A stretch of 24,011 nt of DNA from UMGS172 sp045592985 (GTDB lineage Bacteria > Bacillota > Clostridia > Oscillospirales > Acutalibacteraceae), in the NCBI GenBank assembly GCA_045592985.1, contig JAZNVU010000027.1, positions 1 to 24,011 on the forward strand. Reading direction: 5' to 3'. The notes beneath the pieces were generated by a model. That model worked only from the letters and a program-made list of their open reading frames with translations, did not search any database and had not been told where the DNA came from. The position numbers and the translations under genes were made by a program. Positions 1 to 7,268 of this stretch are shown here, one piece after another. Within the stretch, counting starts at the first letter, position 1; each line of letters begins with the position of its first letter.

Positions 1-773
1 GTAAAGGCAACACCGGTACCGCAATCGTCACCCATGTTACCGAAAGCCATCATCTGTACGTTAACAGCGGTACCCCATGAATAAGGAATATCGTTGTCAC
101 GACGGTAAACGTTTGCTCTGGGGTTGTCCCATGAACGGAAAACAGCCTCAACAGCGCCCATCAACTGCTCCTTAGGATCAGAGGGGAAATCTTTACCGAT
201 TTTTGATTTGTACTCAGCCTTAAACTGGTTAGCAAGTTCTTTAAGGTCATCAGCTGTAAGCTCAACGTCCTGAGTTACGCCTTTTTCCTCTTTCATCTTA
301 TCGATAAGTTCTTCGAAGTATTTCTTACCGACTTCCATAACAACGTCAGAATACATCTGAATGAAACGGCGGTAGCAGTCGTATGCCCAACGAGCATTAC
401 CGGACTGAGCAGCCATGGTTTCAACAACCTCTTCGTTAAGACCGAGGTTAAGAATGGTATCCATCATACCGGGCATGGAAGCACGTGCACCCGAACGAAC
501 GGAAACGAGAAGAGGATTGGTCTTGTCGCCGAACTTTTTGCCGGTGATGCCTTCCATCTTGTCGATGTACTCCATAATTTCTGCTTTGATGTCATCGTTG
601 ATCTTTCTGCCGTCCTCATAGTACTGGGTACAAGCTTCGGTAGAAACGGTGAAACCCTGGGGAACAGGAAGACCGATTTTGGTCATTTCTGCAAGGTTAG
701 CACCCTTACCGCCGAGAAGTTCACGCATACTTGCGTCGCCTTCAGAGAACAGGTAAACAAACTTGTGACTCAT
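1..773 (-). CDS. ppdK: Pyruvate, phosphate dikinase, N-terminal part (cut by window edge)
   Basis: The enzyme interconverts pyruvate, ATP and phosphate with phosphoenolpyruvate, AMP and pyrophosphate in the cytoplasm; in anaerobes it often works in glycolysis. About 257 N-terminal residues are visible of a family that is usually near 880. The reading frame starts MSHKFVYLFSEG and contains the ATP-grasp signature ELLGGKGANLAEM, then LPVPQGFTVSTEAC, VRSGARASMPGMMDTILNLG and WAYDCYRRFIQMY, all typical of this family. The ATG at 773-771 is preceded by an AGGAGGATGA ribosome binding site at 781-790. The rest of the gene lies left of the window. The gene has its own promoter and is separated from the phage-type cassette by that cassette's terminator. 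Identification is firm; the missing C-terminal part (phosphohistidine and PEP-binding domains) cannot be checked. Confidence 0.97.
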   Translation of the reverse strand, partial: MSHKFVYLFSEGDASMRELLGGKGANLAEMTKIGLPVPQGFTVSTEACTQYYEDGRKINDDIKAEIMEYIDKMEGITGKKFGDKTNPLLVSVRSGARASMPGMMDTILNLGLNEEVVETMAAQSGNARWAYDCYRRFIQMYSDVVMEVGKKYFEELIDKMKEEKGVTQDVELTADDLKELANQFKAEYKSKIGKDFPSDPKEQLMGAVEAVFRSWDNPRANVYRRDNDIPYSWGTAVNVQMMAFGNMGDDCGTGVAF

Positions 774-814
774 TGTTGAATCATCCTCCTAAAAAATATT
801 AAACATCTTTAGTT

Positions 815-838
815 GGTGCAAAACAGCACCTTTGCACC
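815..838 (-). promoter_or_regulatory. Stem-loop in the ppdK 5' leader
   Basis: Perfect 8-bp inverted repeat, GGTGCAAA at 815-822 and TTTGCACC at 831-838, with an 8-nt loop. It lies between the predicted ppdK transcription start (near 877) and the ribosome binding site (781-790). No T-tract follows on the minus strand, so it is not an obvious terminator. It could stabilise the leader or bind a regulator; no function is shown by the sequence alone. Confidence 0.45.
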
Positions 839-883
839 CGGTTTTGGGCGCAGTACTCCAAATGAGTTTGAAGTATCCGTTTG

Positions 884-912
884 ATTATAACATTGTTTTT
901 TAAAAAAATAAA
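884..912 (-). promoter_or_regulatory. Predicted ppdK promoter (extended -10)
   Basis: On the minus strand TGTTATAAT forms an extended -10 (hexamer TATAAT at 889-884). The -35 position (912-907) reads TTTATT, a weak match at 17-bp spacing, which an extended -10 can tolerate. It gives a leader of about 105 nt ahead of ppdK. Confidence 0.6.
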
Positions 913-926
913 GAGGAAATTTGCAA

Positions 927-943
927 CTTTTTGAATTTTTTTA
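927..943. repeat. Left copy of AT-rich direct repeat flanking the phage-type cassette
   Basis: CTTTTTGAATTTTTTTA at 927-943 matches CTTTTTGAAATTTTTTTA at 7162-7179 except for one extra A. The two copies lie just outside the head-gene cassette, between it and the ppdK promoter on one side and the S1-protein promoter on the other. They could be attachment-site or target duplications, but the sequence is low-complexity and chance similarity is possible. Confidence 0.3.
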
Positions 944-1000
944 AAATTTGTTGATTTTGCATTATATTCCCATAATTGTTTACAAAAATATGTATTTTTA

Positions 1001-1040
1001 TTCAAAAAAATACCGCCGCGGTTCAAAACCTGCGGCGGTA
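1001..1040 (-). terminator. Intrinsic terminator closing the phage-type cassette
   Basis: TACCGCCGC at 1011-1019 pairs with GCGGCGGTA at 1032-1040, a GC-rich 9-bp stem. On the minus strand it is followed by a run of seven T (1010-1004). It lies 10 bases after the last cassette gene and insulates ppdK from cassette transcription. Confidence 0.9.
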
Positions 1041-1049
1041 CAGTTGAAA

Positions 1050-1478
1050 TTATTCAGTTGTATTGGTGCTTTTTATTGCTATTGTCATCTGAACCGGAAG
1101 TAAAAGACCGTTTATAGTTGCCGAATACTTCATAGCGTCGGTCACGATGTCAATAACCGAGTATGTGTCGAGTATACTCTGTGTTACTGATAAGAACTTG
1201 TCAAACACTTCGTAGCAAGCAAGCCCTGAAAGACTTTTGGGGACACAAATACAAAACTTGAGTCTTACCCTGGAAGAATTGCTTTCCTCCTCGGCACTTG
1301 TATCAAGGCTTTGTCCCGGTACAACTACCCTATCGGCTCCAACCGACACAACAGGTGTCCTTAAAGGCAGGTCCTGCCTTTGTGACGGGAACTCGGGAAT
1401 ATATTTCACTCCTTCGGAAAATCGAGAAGCGTTATATATACCGCAAAGGTCTGAGATAACTTTTTCAACCGAGATCAT
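1050..1478 (-). CDS. Small phage-type protein, last gene of the head cassette (tail-terminator/minor head candidate)
   Basis: A 142-residue acidic-to-neutral soluble protein starting MISVEKVISDLCGIYN. I do not recognise a domain. In head-gene clusters of PBSX/HK97-like phages the slot after the connector and adaptor genes normally holds an HK97 gp10-like protein or a tail-terminator protein, so this role is inferred from position and size only. The start is strong: AAGGAGG lies six bases before the ATG at 1478, inside the end of the upstream gene, which it overlaps by 14 bases, suggesting translational coupling. The gene is intact and is followed directly by an intrinsic terminator. No tail tube, tape measure or baseplate gene follows. 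Confidence 0.6.
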   Translation of the reverse strand: MISVEKVISDLCGIYNASRFSEGVKYIPEFPSQRQDLPLRTPVVSVGADRVVVPGQSLDTSAEEESNSSRVRLKFCICVPKSLSGLACYEVFDKFLSVTQSILDTYSVIDIVTDAMKYSATINGLLLPVQMTIAIKSTNTTE

Positions 1479-1821
1479 ATTCGTCCTCCTTAATGTTTGG
1501 TGTCAATACAGCCCAAATATAGACTATCTCACCGCCAATAGTTATTCTGTCTGCCCTCGAAACGCAGTAAGAACGGTCATTTGTTTTAACAAACGTCTGC
1601 CTTTCGCGACCCGTAAAATCTGCCTCCGCCGGACCTAAATACAAAAAACACTCGGTGTCTTTTAGTCCTAAACTTCCCCATTTCATGTCGAGGTAGAGTT
1701 TGTTTTTGTATCTCATAGGCTGTATCACAGCTTTTATCGTCTTTTCGGCAGAACCTATTTTAACCGTCGCGTTCTCCCCTATTTTATCAAATAAAAAAGC
1801 AACACTTGACTTAATATCCAA
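1465..1821 (-). CDS. Small phage-type protein, probable head-tail adaptor
   Basis: A 118-residue protein beginning with TTG at 1821 (MDIKSSVAFLFDKIG). This start is preferred because GGGGTGA lies a few bases upstream, and it removes the overlap with the previous gene. A TTG at 1851 would add ten residues but has no good ribosome binding site. The body is rich in predicted beta strands (TVKIGSAEKTIKAVIQP, YLDMKWGSLGL, ITIGGEIVYIWAVL), fitting the small beta-barrel adaptor or stopper proteins of siphophage and myophage heads. That role is inferred from position and size; I see no diagnostic motif. It overlaps the following gene by 14 bases. Confidence 0.6.
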   Translation of the reverse strand: MDIKSSVAFLFDKIGENATVKIGSAEKTIKAVIQPMRYKNKLYLDMKWGSLGLKDTECFLYLGPAEADFTGRERQTFVKTNDRSYCVSRADRITIGGEIVYIWAVLTPNIKEDEYDLG

Positions 1822-1825
1822 ATCG

Positions 1826-2194
1826 TCACCCCTTAATACTCGTAAAAGCAAACCGACGACTTTTAAGACAGTCGCCCAATGCGTTTATGGCATCGGTGTA
1901 CAACTTTTCGGCGAGTTCTACCGATTTGGACGAATTAGAAGTTACGGTTATATCTCCTGCCTTGAAATCGACCGTTTCGGCACCCGATTTGAGCGCTCGA
2001 CGGTAGTTTGCCATAGCGGCTGCGGCATAACATATCTCGTAGTCTCTATCGGCCGTTACCTTCTGTTTATCCAACCATTTTTCTATTAAACCCGCCGATG
2101 TTCGGCAAAAAACTCTACCTTGCTCGGCATCGGGTTCAGGACATAAAGTGGCATAGATGTTTACAACTTTATCAATGCTGATGCTGTAATCCAT
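1826..2194 (-). CDS. Small phage-type protein, probable head-tail connector
   Basis: A 122-residue, mostly alpha-helical protein (MDYSISIDKVVNIYATLCP) lying directly downstream of the major capsid gene. The pattern of helices with a central AAAAMANYRRAL segment and a short strand section ITVTSNSS resembles the gp6/gp15-type connector proteins found in this slot in HK97-like head clusters. The assignment rests on position and size. The ATG at 2194 has AAGGAT seven bases upstream. The gene follows the capsid gene after 11 bases and is part of one tightly packed leftward unit. Confidence 0.6.
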   Translation of the reverse strand: MDYSISIDKVVNIYATLCPEPDAEQGRVFCRTSAGLIEKWLDKQKVTADRDYEICYAAAAMANYRRALKSGAETVDFKAGDITVTSNSSKSVELAEKLYTDAINALGDCLKSRRFAFTSIKG

Positions 2195-2205
2195 AGTATT
2201 AATCC

Positions 2206-3213
2206 TTAAATGCTAAGCACAGCCGATGCATCATTGAAAATTTTTGCAAAACCTGCGGTGGTGGTAATAACGGCTCTTTCAAGCTGACGGTCGATAAGTT
2301 TGTCATAATCAACCGCAACATCGGAAGCAACTACCATTTCGAGAGCGCAGTTTCCGTCAAGACCGATAATCTTACCGTCTTCGACAGCAGAAGAACGGAG
2401 AAGTTTTGCGCCCAAAGGATTGCCGGGGTTACCGGTACCCTGGAAGTTAATGCCGGAAAGAGGATTCTTAAACTCATCGAGACTCATAACCTTAAGCATG
2501 GTTGCAGGAGACATGACAAGACGGTTAAGCTGATAAGGGTCAAGTTGGTTGTAAAGTGCCAAAAGGTCGGAATAAGAAAGAGTTCCGGAAGTGGCACAGT
2601 TGATTGTAGCAGCAGCATTTTCATTACCGTCACCGTTAACAAGAACATTAACAGCATCGGCAAACTGCTGACGTGCAATATGAGCACCAATCTGCTTCAA
2701 AGTAACCGAGAAGAGGTCAATTTTCTGATATTTAAGAGCCTCATAAGATGCAACGAGCATGCGGCCGCGTTTGGTAAGTTTTACAAGGTTGTCGCGGGTT
2801 TTAACCTCGGTTTCGGGGATAGCCTCACCCTCAGCAACGTCTTTGAGTTCCTTATCTGCGTCGGTAGGAACTGATGCAATGGTGCGGTAATCAAGGCTGT
2901 TAATCTTGGTGGTGGTAGCCACAAGAGAAGGAAGCATATTAGCCTCTTCCATACCCTGCTTTACAGCACGTGAAATATACTCAGGGAAAAGTGCAGCAGA
3001 ATGACTTGCTGAGAAAAACTTGGAAATGGTATCAGAACCTGCTCCCGAAACCTTAATATCGAATCTCTTGAGCTGACGACCGAAAGCATCAAGTCCTTCG
3101 TACTCGGTACCAATATAGTTTGCAGAGGGGTCGAGTTCCTCCAAAACCTCAGAAAAGCTCTTATTAGGGTGAGCATACATGCTCTTTTCAAGTGTAATGT
3201 TATCAAAACTCAT
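2206..3213 (-). CDS. Phage-type major capsid protein (HK97 fold)
   Basis: A 335-residue protein predicted to be the subunit of an icosahedral shell. Sequence features of HK97-fold capsids include the N-terminal arm, a loop with IASVPTDADKELKDVAEGEAIPETE (residues about 112-136), the following KLTKRGRMLVASYEAL strand/helix region that resembles the conserved core of this family, and the C-terminal VVASDVAVDYDKLIDRQLERAV. It sits just after the protease-like gene, as expected. The ATG at 3213 has AAAGGAAC upstream at a suitable distance. The frame is intact. An encapsulin is less likely because terminase and portal genes are present in the same unit. Confidence 0.82.
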   Translation of the reverse strand: MSFDNITLEKSMYAHPNKSFSEVLEELDPSANYIGTEYEGLDAFGRQLKRFDIKVSGAGSDTISKFFSASHSAALFPEYISRAVKQGMEEANMLPSLVATTTKINSLDYRTIASVPTDADKELKDVAEGEAIPETEVKTRDNLVKLTKRGRMLVASYEALKYQKIDLFSVTLKQIGAHIARQQFADAVNVLVNGDGNENAAATINCATSGTLSYSDLLALYNQLDPYQLNRLVMSPATMLKVMSLDEFKNPLSGINFQGTGNPGNPLGAKLLRSSAVEDGKIIGLDGNCALEMVVASDVAVDYDKLIDRQLERAVITTTAGFAKIFNDASAVLSI

Positions 3214-3228
3214 ATTTTTAGTTCCTTT

Positions 3229-4197
3229 CTATATTTTGAAATTATTATTTTGATTGTTTGATTTGTTAGTTGTAGGTCGTTTTATCAACTGAAAACTAAC
3301 CTCATCATCTTTGCGGTCAAGTTGACTTTTTAATTTAAAAAGTTCAACAGGGTCAAGTCTTTCCACAGCAGCCGAAATGAACTCGGCAGCCTTCGCATCA
3401 GCGTCAGGAAGTAAATTTTTAACTATCTCTGCACGCTGCTTTTTGAGGTATTCACCTGCATCTTCGGCAATTTTAGAAAGACTTTTCAATGCGTTTGAAA
3501 GTTCGGTTGCTTCGTCTTCGGTTAATACCACTCTTCCTTTTTCAAGGTGTTTTGTAAGGTTTAATAAGTGAATTGCACCAACACTTTCAAAACTTTTTAC
3601 CACACCTGCACCCGGTTGTGCAGGAACAGCAACAAATGACCATTCGTAGGCATCTTTGGGGTCGGACAATTCAAAGAAACAAAGTTTACGTACACCGTTT
3701 GCATCTTTATAATGTCTACCCTTGACATGTGTACAAAATCCTGCGGGTTTACCACAAACAGAACAGGTGGAAGTAGCCATACTGCAACCGACACTGACTT
3801 CTTTTTTTATGCCCGCGTCAATCTGCAGTATAAGTTCGGATGCTTTGTCGGATTTAGGCATATAAGCCCTTGCAAACAAACGGCAATAAGGCTCGCCGAG
3901 GCTGTTTTTTCTACCACCAACCCTCTCAGCCTTGCAAGAAAATATTCTTGCACATTGGTTTTCGGATTTGTGCGAGTGGTCAAAAATACCCGTAACACCT
4001 TTAAACAGTTCAGCCATTGAATGTAATGCTTTTTCGGTAAAACGTTCGAAGTCACGGTCAACCTCGTTGTCACACAAAACCACCGAAAACGCATATACCT
4101 CATCAGCCGTAAAGTTCCTTCTGGTATAGGTATTTATTTCTTTGAGTTCCTGTTCATTGGGAGTTTCAAAACTACCGATTATCATGTTTTTATCCAT
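3229..4197 (-). CDS. Putative prohead protease with scaffold-like C-terminus
   Basis: A 322-residue protein between portal and capsid genes, the usual place of the head maturation protease. The N-terminal half carries VLCDNEVDRDFERFTEKAL, GVTGIFDHSHKSENQCARIF and VSVGCSMATSTCSVCGKP, which resemble XkdF-like or S78-type phage proteases; FDHSH could supply the catalytic histidine and SVGCS the serine. An unusual Cys-rich insertion, C-x2-C-x6-C-x-H near residues 144-157, may bind zinc. The C-terminal part (about 230-300) is a charged helix typical of a scaffolding segment, ending in an Asn/Gln-rich tail. Its ATG overlaps the portal stop by one base (TAATG) and has AGGAGGTG seven bases upstream, so the pair is translationally coupled. 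Protease function is inferred. Confidence 0.7.
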   Translation of the reverse strand: MDKNMIIGSFETPNEQELKEINTYTRRNFTADEVYAFSVVLCDNEVDRDFERFTEKALHSMAELFKGVTGIFDHSHKSENQCARIFSCKAERVGGRKNSLGEPYCRLFARAYMPKSDKASELILQIDAGIKKEVSVGCSMATSTCSVCGKPAGFCTHVKGRHYKDANGVRKLCFFELSDPKDAYEWSFVAVPAQPGAGVVKSFESVGAIHLLNLTKHLEKGRVVLTEDEATELSNALKSLSKIAEDAGEYLKKQRAEIVKNLLPDADAKAAEFISAAVERLDPVELFKLKSQLDRKDDEVSFQLIKRPTTNKSNNQNNNFKI

Positions 4198-5342
4198 TAT
4201 TTTTCACCTCCTGATTGTTCTTCCTTCTGCTTAGCTTCGGCACGGTAGAGACGCGCTTTGGCAAGTTCTACTTCATCCTGCAAGGTTATATCGCGCCAAT
4301 TGATTTTGAATTGGCAACCGTACCCCTCACTTACAAGCCAAGCACGGCAAATCTTATCGATAACAGGTTCCAATACGGCACGGTAATACTCAAGTTCGCT
4401 AGTAAGTACATCAGCCTGCTGTTGTGACATTCTTTCGGTACTTGACCACGAAAGGCCAAGCAAAAACGGTGGAACGCCTGTTTTGGCAACAATTTGCTCT
4501 AACATCTGCCTTACGGGCACCTGACAATCGAGCGTTTGGTTATCGGCACCAATAACCTTGATGTCAACGTCACCAACGGCTACAAAATCCCTGACACCTT
4601 CCTTATCGCTCATGGCAGCCGACCACTCACGCGCAATTTCGGCGGCACGGTCGGAACCAAAAGCCGAATCCATACCGTCCGACGGTTTGTAGGTTACGGC
4701 ATAACGCAGATTACCAATGCGTTCAAAGTTAGTACCGATGCTTTCAAAGATTTTTAATAACACCGACGTAACAAAAGGAAGTCCATCAAGTAACGAACGT
4801 CCTTCAGGACAGTTGGCAGTAGCATTTACGGTTGAAATCAGCAGCCTTTCGGGGTGCTTTATAGGTATCGAACCGCCGACATCACGCACCGAAACAGAAA
4901 ACGAAAACGGATTGGATTCATTTTTAATTTCAAGTGAACCAAGCGGTGCATTATAAAGTCCCATAAGCCTACCACTTTTGTCACCGACCACCATTTCGCC
5001 AACGGCTATACCATACATAAGCAGGCTGTCGAGATAACTTGTCACAAAGTTTTCCACGCCCTTAGAACCCAAACCTGTCGGGATGTTTTTTAGAAACTCT
5101 TTGAGTTCCTTTTCGGCTGTTTTGTCGTCACATTCAACCGTAAAACCGCTTGCAAGACGGATTATCTTGCTTATGGCGGCATCAACCACCGGCACCGATT
5201 CACGTATGGCATCGTACACGGCAAATTCAGGTTTAAGCAACGGGCGGCGTTCCAAAACCGAATATGGATGGTATGATGCTCGGGCAGTTTCAACGCTAAG
5301 GCTCATTCTGTCCTTTTTAAAAGTTTCTTTTTTGTTTGCCAT
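4197..5342 (-). CDS. Phage-type portal protein
   Basis: A 381-residue protein predicted to form the ring through which DNA enters the capsid. Supporting segments are YDAIRESVPVVDAAISKIIRLA near the N-terminus, the wing/stem region VGEMVVGDKSGRLMGLYNAP, RLLISTVNATANCPEGRSLL, and the characteristic TGVPPFLLGLSWSSTERMS followed by SELEYYRAVLEPVIDKICR, a portal-family pattern. It is on the short side for the family but shows no break. The ATG at 5342 follows AAAGGAG by four bases. It lies 21 bases after the large terminase gene and directly before the protease gene, the standard order of a packaging module. Confidence 0.88.
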   Translation of the reverse strand: MANKKETFKKDRMSLSVETARASYHPYSVLERRPLLKPEFAVYDAIRESVPVVDAAISKIIRLASGFTVECDDKTAEKELKEFLKNIPTGLGSKGVENFVTSYLDSLLMYGIAVGEMVVGDKSGRLMGLYNAPLGSLEIKNESNPFSFSVSVRDVGGSIPIKHPERLLISTVNATANCPEGRSLLDGLPFVTSVLLKIFESIGTNFERIGNLRYAVTYKPSDGMDSAFGSDRAAEIAREWSAAMSDKEGVRDFVAVGDVDIKVIGADNQTLDCQVPVRQMLEQIVAKTGVPPFLLGLSWSSTERMSQQQADVLTSELEYYRAVLEPVIDKICRAWLVSEGYGCQFKINWRDITLQDEVELAKARLYRAEAKQKEEQSGGEK

Positions 5343-5363
5343 TTTTCTCCTTTCCGAGACAAA

Positions 5364-6617
5364 CTACGGTCTGTCTCTCTTAGCAGCAATTGCGACGCCG
5401 TTTGACTGCCTACCGTACAACACAGTCGATACAAAGTATCTGATGTCGTCCATGGCATGGTCATTTTCTTTTCTAGGGCAATCCTTTATGGAGCCCTCGT
5501 CCCAACAGTACAACGAAAATTCTCGGATACTGTCGGCACATCCTCGGCAAATTTTTATTTTGCCGCTTTTAAGACAGTCAGACACCCTGCGTATTCCGTC
5601 CAAAACATCGTTTTTGGCAGGGATTACTTTAAACTCCCCATGCCTTCTTATAGTGGTGATGAATGACGCCGCAGAGGGGTCACAAATGACTGCCGATACT
5701 TTTTTGCCGTCTGCCAGTTTTTTTAGTTCAAGATAATATTCCTCGTCGGTCTTTTGCGCGCCCTCACGTTTGGAAGAATAGTAGTACTCCGAAATTCTGT
5801 ACCATACACCGCCGCTATTCCCCCAAAGACCGAATGAAGTCGGATTTACCGTGCCGTAATCGCAAGAGATGTAGTATCTCTCGCACAGTGATGGACTTTC
5901 TGCCATGCACGCTTCCGAGAACATTGGGTACACAAGACCGTCAGCCGCAACCCATCTGCCCTTTACAAACCTTTCATAAAACGCACCCGAATATAAATTT
6001 TCATATCGGGCAAGCATTTCTTTTGAAAGTGAAGGATTTTCCTGCATGGTAAAATGGAGATAAAGCGCGTTTTTTTGCTTGCACTTTTTTATCCATTCGG
6101 TATAAAACCAATGCTGAGGATTTGAAGGGTTGCAATTAAACCAAAATTTTGAGCCTTCAACCGAGCAACGCGCCAATGCCTGTTCAACAAAAGAACGTGG
6201 CATCAAAGCCACTTCATCCAACATAACTCCTGCCAAAGTCATACCTTGAATGAGTGCTTGAGAGCCTTCGTCCTTACCGCCGAAAATAAAGAAGGCGTTT
6301 TCTCTGCCATGAAATTCGACCGTCAGTTTGCCCGATGAAACTTGGTAACTGCATTTAAAACCAAGTTGTTTTAGCACCGGCAGATAGGGCGTCAGGAGAT
6401 TGCGTCTGACTGCAGATGCAGTGCGGCCGCAAATAGCAAAAGACGAGTCTCGGAAACTGCTCTGAGCCCATGTGACAAACGAAATAAACATACACAGAGA
6501 TTTACCGCTTCTAACTGCACCGTCGCATATAACGGCATCCTTGTTACGGTAGGGACTCATAGGTCCCCACCAACACAGCGTCGCAAGCTGTTTTTTTGAA
6601 AAAGGTTTAAAATTCAT
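5364..6617 (-). CDS. Terminase large subunit, PBSX-type
   Basis: A 417-residue DNA-packaging motor. It has Walker A GAVRSGKS (about residues 33-40), Walker B MLDE (132-135), the motif-III-like FWFNCNPSNPQHWFYTEW, and a C-terminal RNase H-like nuclease with CDYG (about 252-255), CDPSAAS and ENDHAMDDIRYF. The last block and the overall layout match PBSX-family large terminases. Start: the ATG at 6617 is chosen because GGAG lies eight bases upstream; an earlier in-frame start at 6665 would run deeper into terS. It overlaps the terS stop by 11 bases. All catalytic motifs are present and the frame is open, so the motor could be functional. Confidence 0.93.
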   Translation of the reverse strand: MNFKPFSKKQLATLCWWGPMSPYRNKDAVICDGAVRSGKSLCMFISFVTWAQSSFRDSSFAICGRTASAVRRNLLTPYLPVLKQLGFKCSYQVSSGKLTVEFHGRENAFFIFGGKDEGSQALIQGMTLAGVMLDEVALMPRSFVEQALARCSVEGSKFWFNCNPSNPQHWFYTEWIKKCKQKNALYLHFTMQENPSLSKEMLARYENLYSGAFYERFVKGRWVAADGLVYPMFSEACMAESPSLCERYYISCDYGTVNPTSFGLWGNSGGVWYRISEYYYSSKREGAQKTDEEYYLELKKLADGKKVSAVICDPSAASFITTIRRHGEFKVIPAKNDVLDGIRRVSDCLKSGKIKICRGCADSIREFSLYCWDEGSIKDCPRKENDHAMDDIRYFVSTVLYGRQSNGVAIAAKRDRP

Positions 6618-7107
6618 CGTCATCACTCCGCATGGCTTCACCGATAACTTCAGAGCCCTTGACAATAGCCTCTATAAACGGTGCACTGTTATCCCCTGCA
6701 CCGTCACCGATGTTTGCCAAAGCTTCCAAAGCCTTGATTCGGTCATAAAATTTCAACTCCATACCTCCGCCCTTGGGGAGTTTAATTTCCGATACCGAAA
6801 ACAAATCAAGCTTATCAAGGTCGTGCATATCCCCTCCCGAAAAAGCCAATTTTACGGCATCGGCAACCGAACCAAAGGCTATACGCCTTAATCCGTCAGC
6901 CGCATCTAAATATCGTTCCTGCCCGCCCAGAAGAGAAGAAATTTCGTTCTTTACTTCTTTTTTTTCGAGCAGTCTTATTCCTGCAAGTTCAGGGAAAACA
7001 TATCCTGCTTTTGATGCGGCTTCTCGCGAGTTTTTGCAAGAAATAAAGTACCTGCAAAACTCCTTTTCCTTTTTTGTTAATGACATGAATTTCAAAACCC
7101 CTTTCAT
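6607..7107 (-). CDS. Terminase small subunit
   Basis: A 166-residue DNA-recognition partner of the large terminase. The N-terminal part MSLTKKEKEFCRYFISCKNS with SREAASKAGY and a following LLEKKEVKNEI helix is the helix-turn-helix pattern of the Terminase_2 family. The C-terminal part is acidic and may contact the large subunit. ATG at 7107 follows GAGGG at a good distance; another ATG at 7086 (MSLTKKEK) also has an AAGGGG upstream and cannot be excluded. It is the first gene of the leftward cassette. I found no convincing sigma-A promoter upstream, only an inverted repeat. Confidence 0.85.
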   Translation of the reverse strand: MKGVLKFMSLTKKEKEFCRYFISCKNSREAASKAGYVFPELAGIRLLEKKEVKNEISSLLGGQERYLDAADGLRRIAFGSVADAVKLAFSGGDMHDLDKLDLFSVSEIKLPKGGGMELKFYDRIKALEALANIGDGAGDNSAPFIEAIVKGSEVIGEAMRSDDDEF

Positions 7108-7126
7108 ATAACCCTCTAAAAATAGC

Positions 7127-7165
7127 AAAGGTTGTACAAATTAAAGCAACTTTTGTACAACCTTT
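7127..7165. repeat. Perfect 14-bp inverted repeat with twin TTGTACAA palindromes upstream of terS
   Basis: AAAGGTTGTACAAA (7127-7140) and TTTGTACAACCTTT (7152-7165) are perfect inverse copies with an 11-base spacer. Each arm contains the self-palindrome TTGTACAA (7132-7139 and 7153-7160), spaced 21 bases centre to centre, about two helical turns. This suits a pair of repressor dimers. It could alternatively fold as an RNA hairpin; a T-run follows on the plus strand, so it may also stop antisense transcription. It lies just inside the right flanking repeat. Confidence 0.6.
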
Positions 7166-7179
7166 TTGAAATTTTTTTA
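7162..7179. repeat. Right copy of AT-rich direct repeat flanking the phage-type cassette
   Basis: CTTTTTGAAATTTTTTTA, partner of 927-943 with one extra A. See the left copy for the reasoning and the low-complexity caveat. Confidence 0.3.
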
Positions 7180-7181
7180 TT

Positions 7182-7213
7182 TTGGCAAATATTTGCCTTT
7201 CTTTTCATATAAA
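7182..7213 (+). promoter_or_regulatory. Possible promoter of the S1 protein gene, overlapping a 14-bp palindrome
   Basis: TTGGCA (7182-7187) could be a -35 box, with CATATA (7206-7211) or TATAAA (7208-7213) as the -10 at 18-20 bp spacing. The perfect palindrome GGCAAATATTTGCC (7184-7197) covers the -35 region and could be an operator. The promoter call is weak; the palindrome is exact. Confidence 0.4.
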
Positions 7214-7268
7214 TAACATAAAGATAAAAGAACGGACCCTGAGGTTCGAAAAGAAAGGTAAGATAAAT

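Noticed and set aside
799..1026. Leftward 75-codon frame upstream of ppdK
   Set aside because: It starts inside the cassette terminator, runs through the AT-rich ppdK promoter and has no ribosome binding site.
5083..5736. Rightward 217-codon frame opposite portal and large terminase
   Set aside because: It is the antisense shadow of two clearly conserved genes and has no family resemblance.
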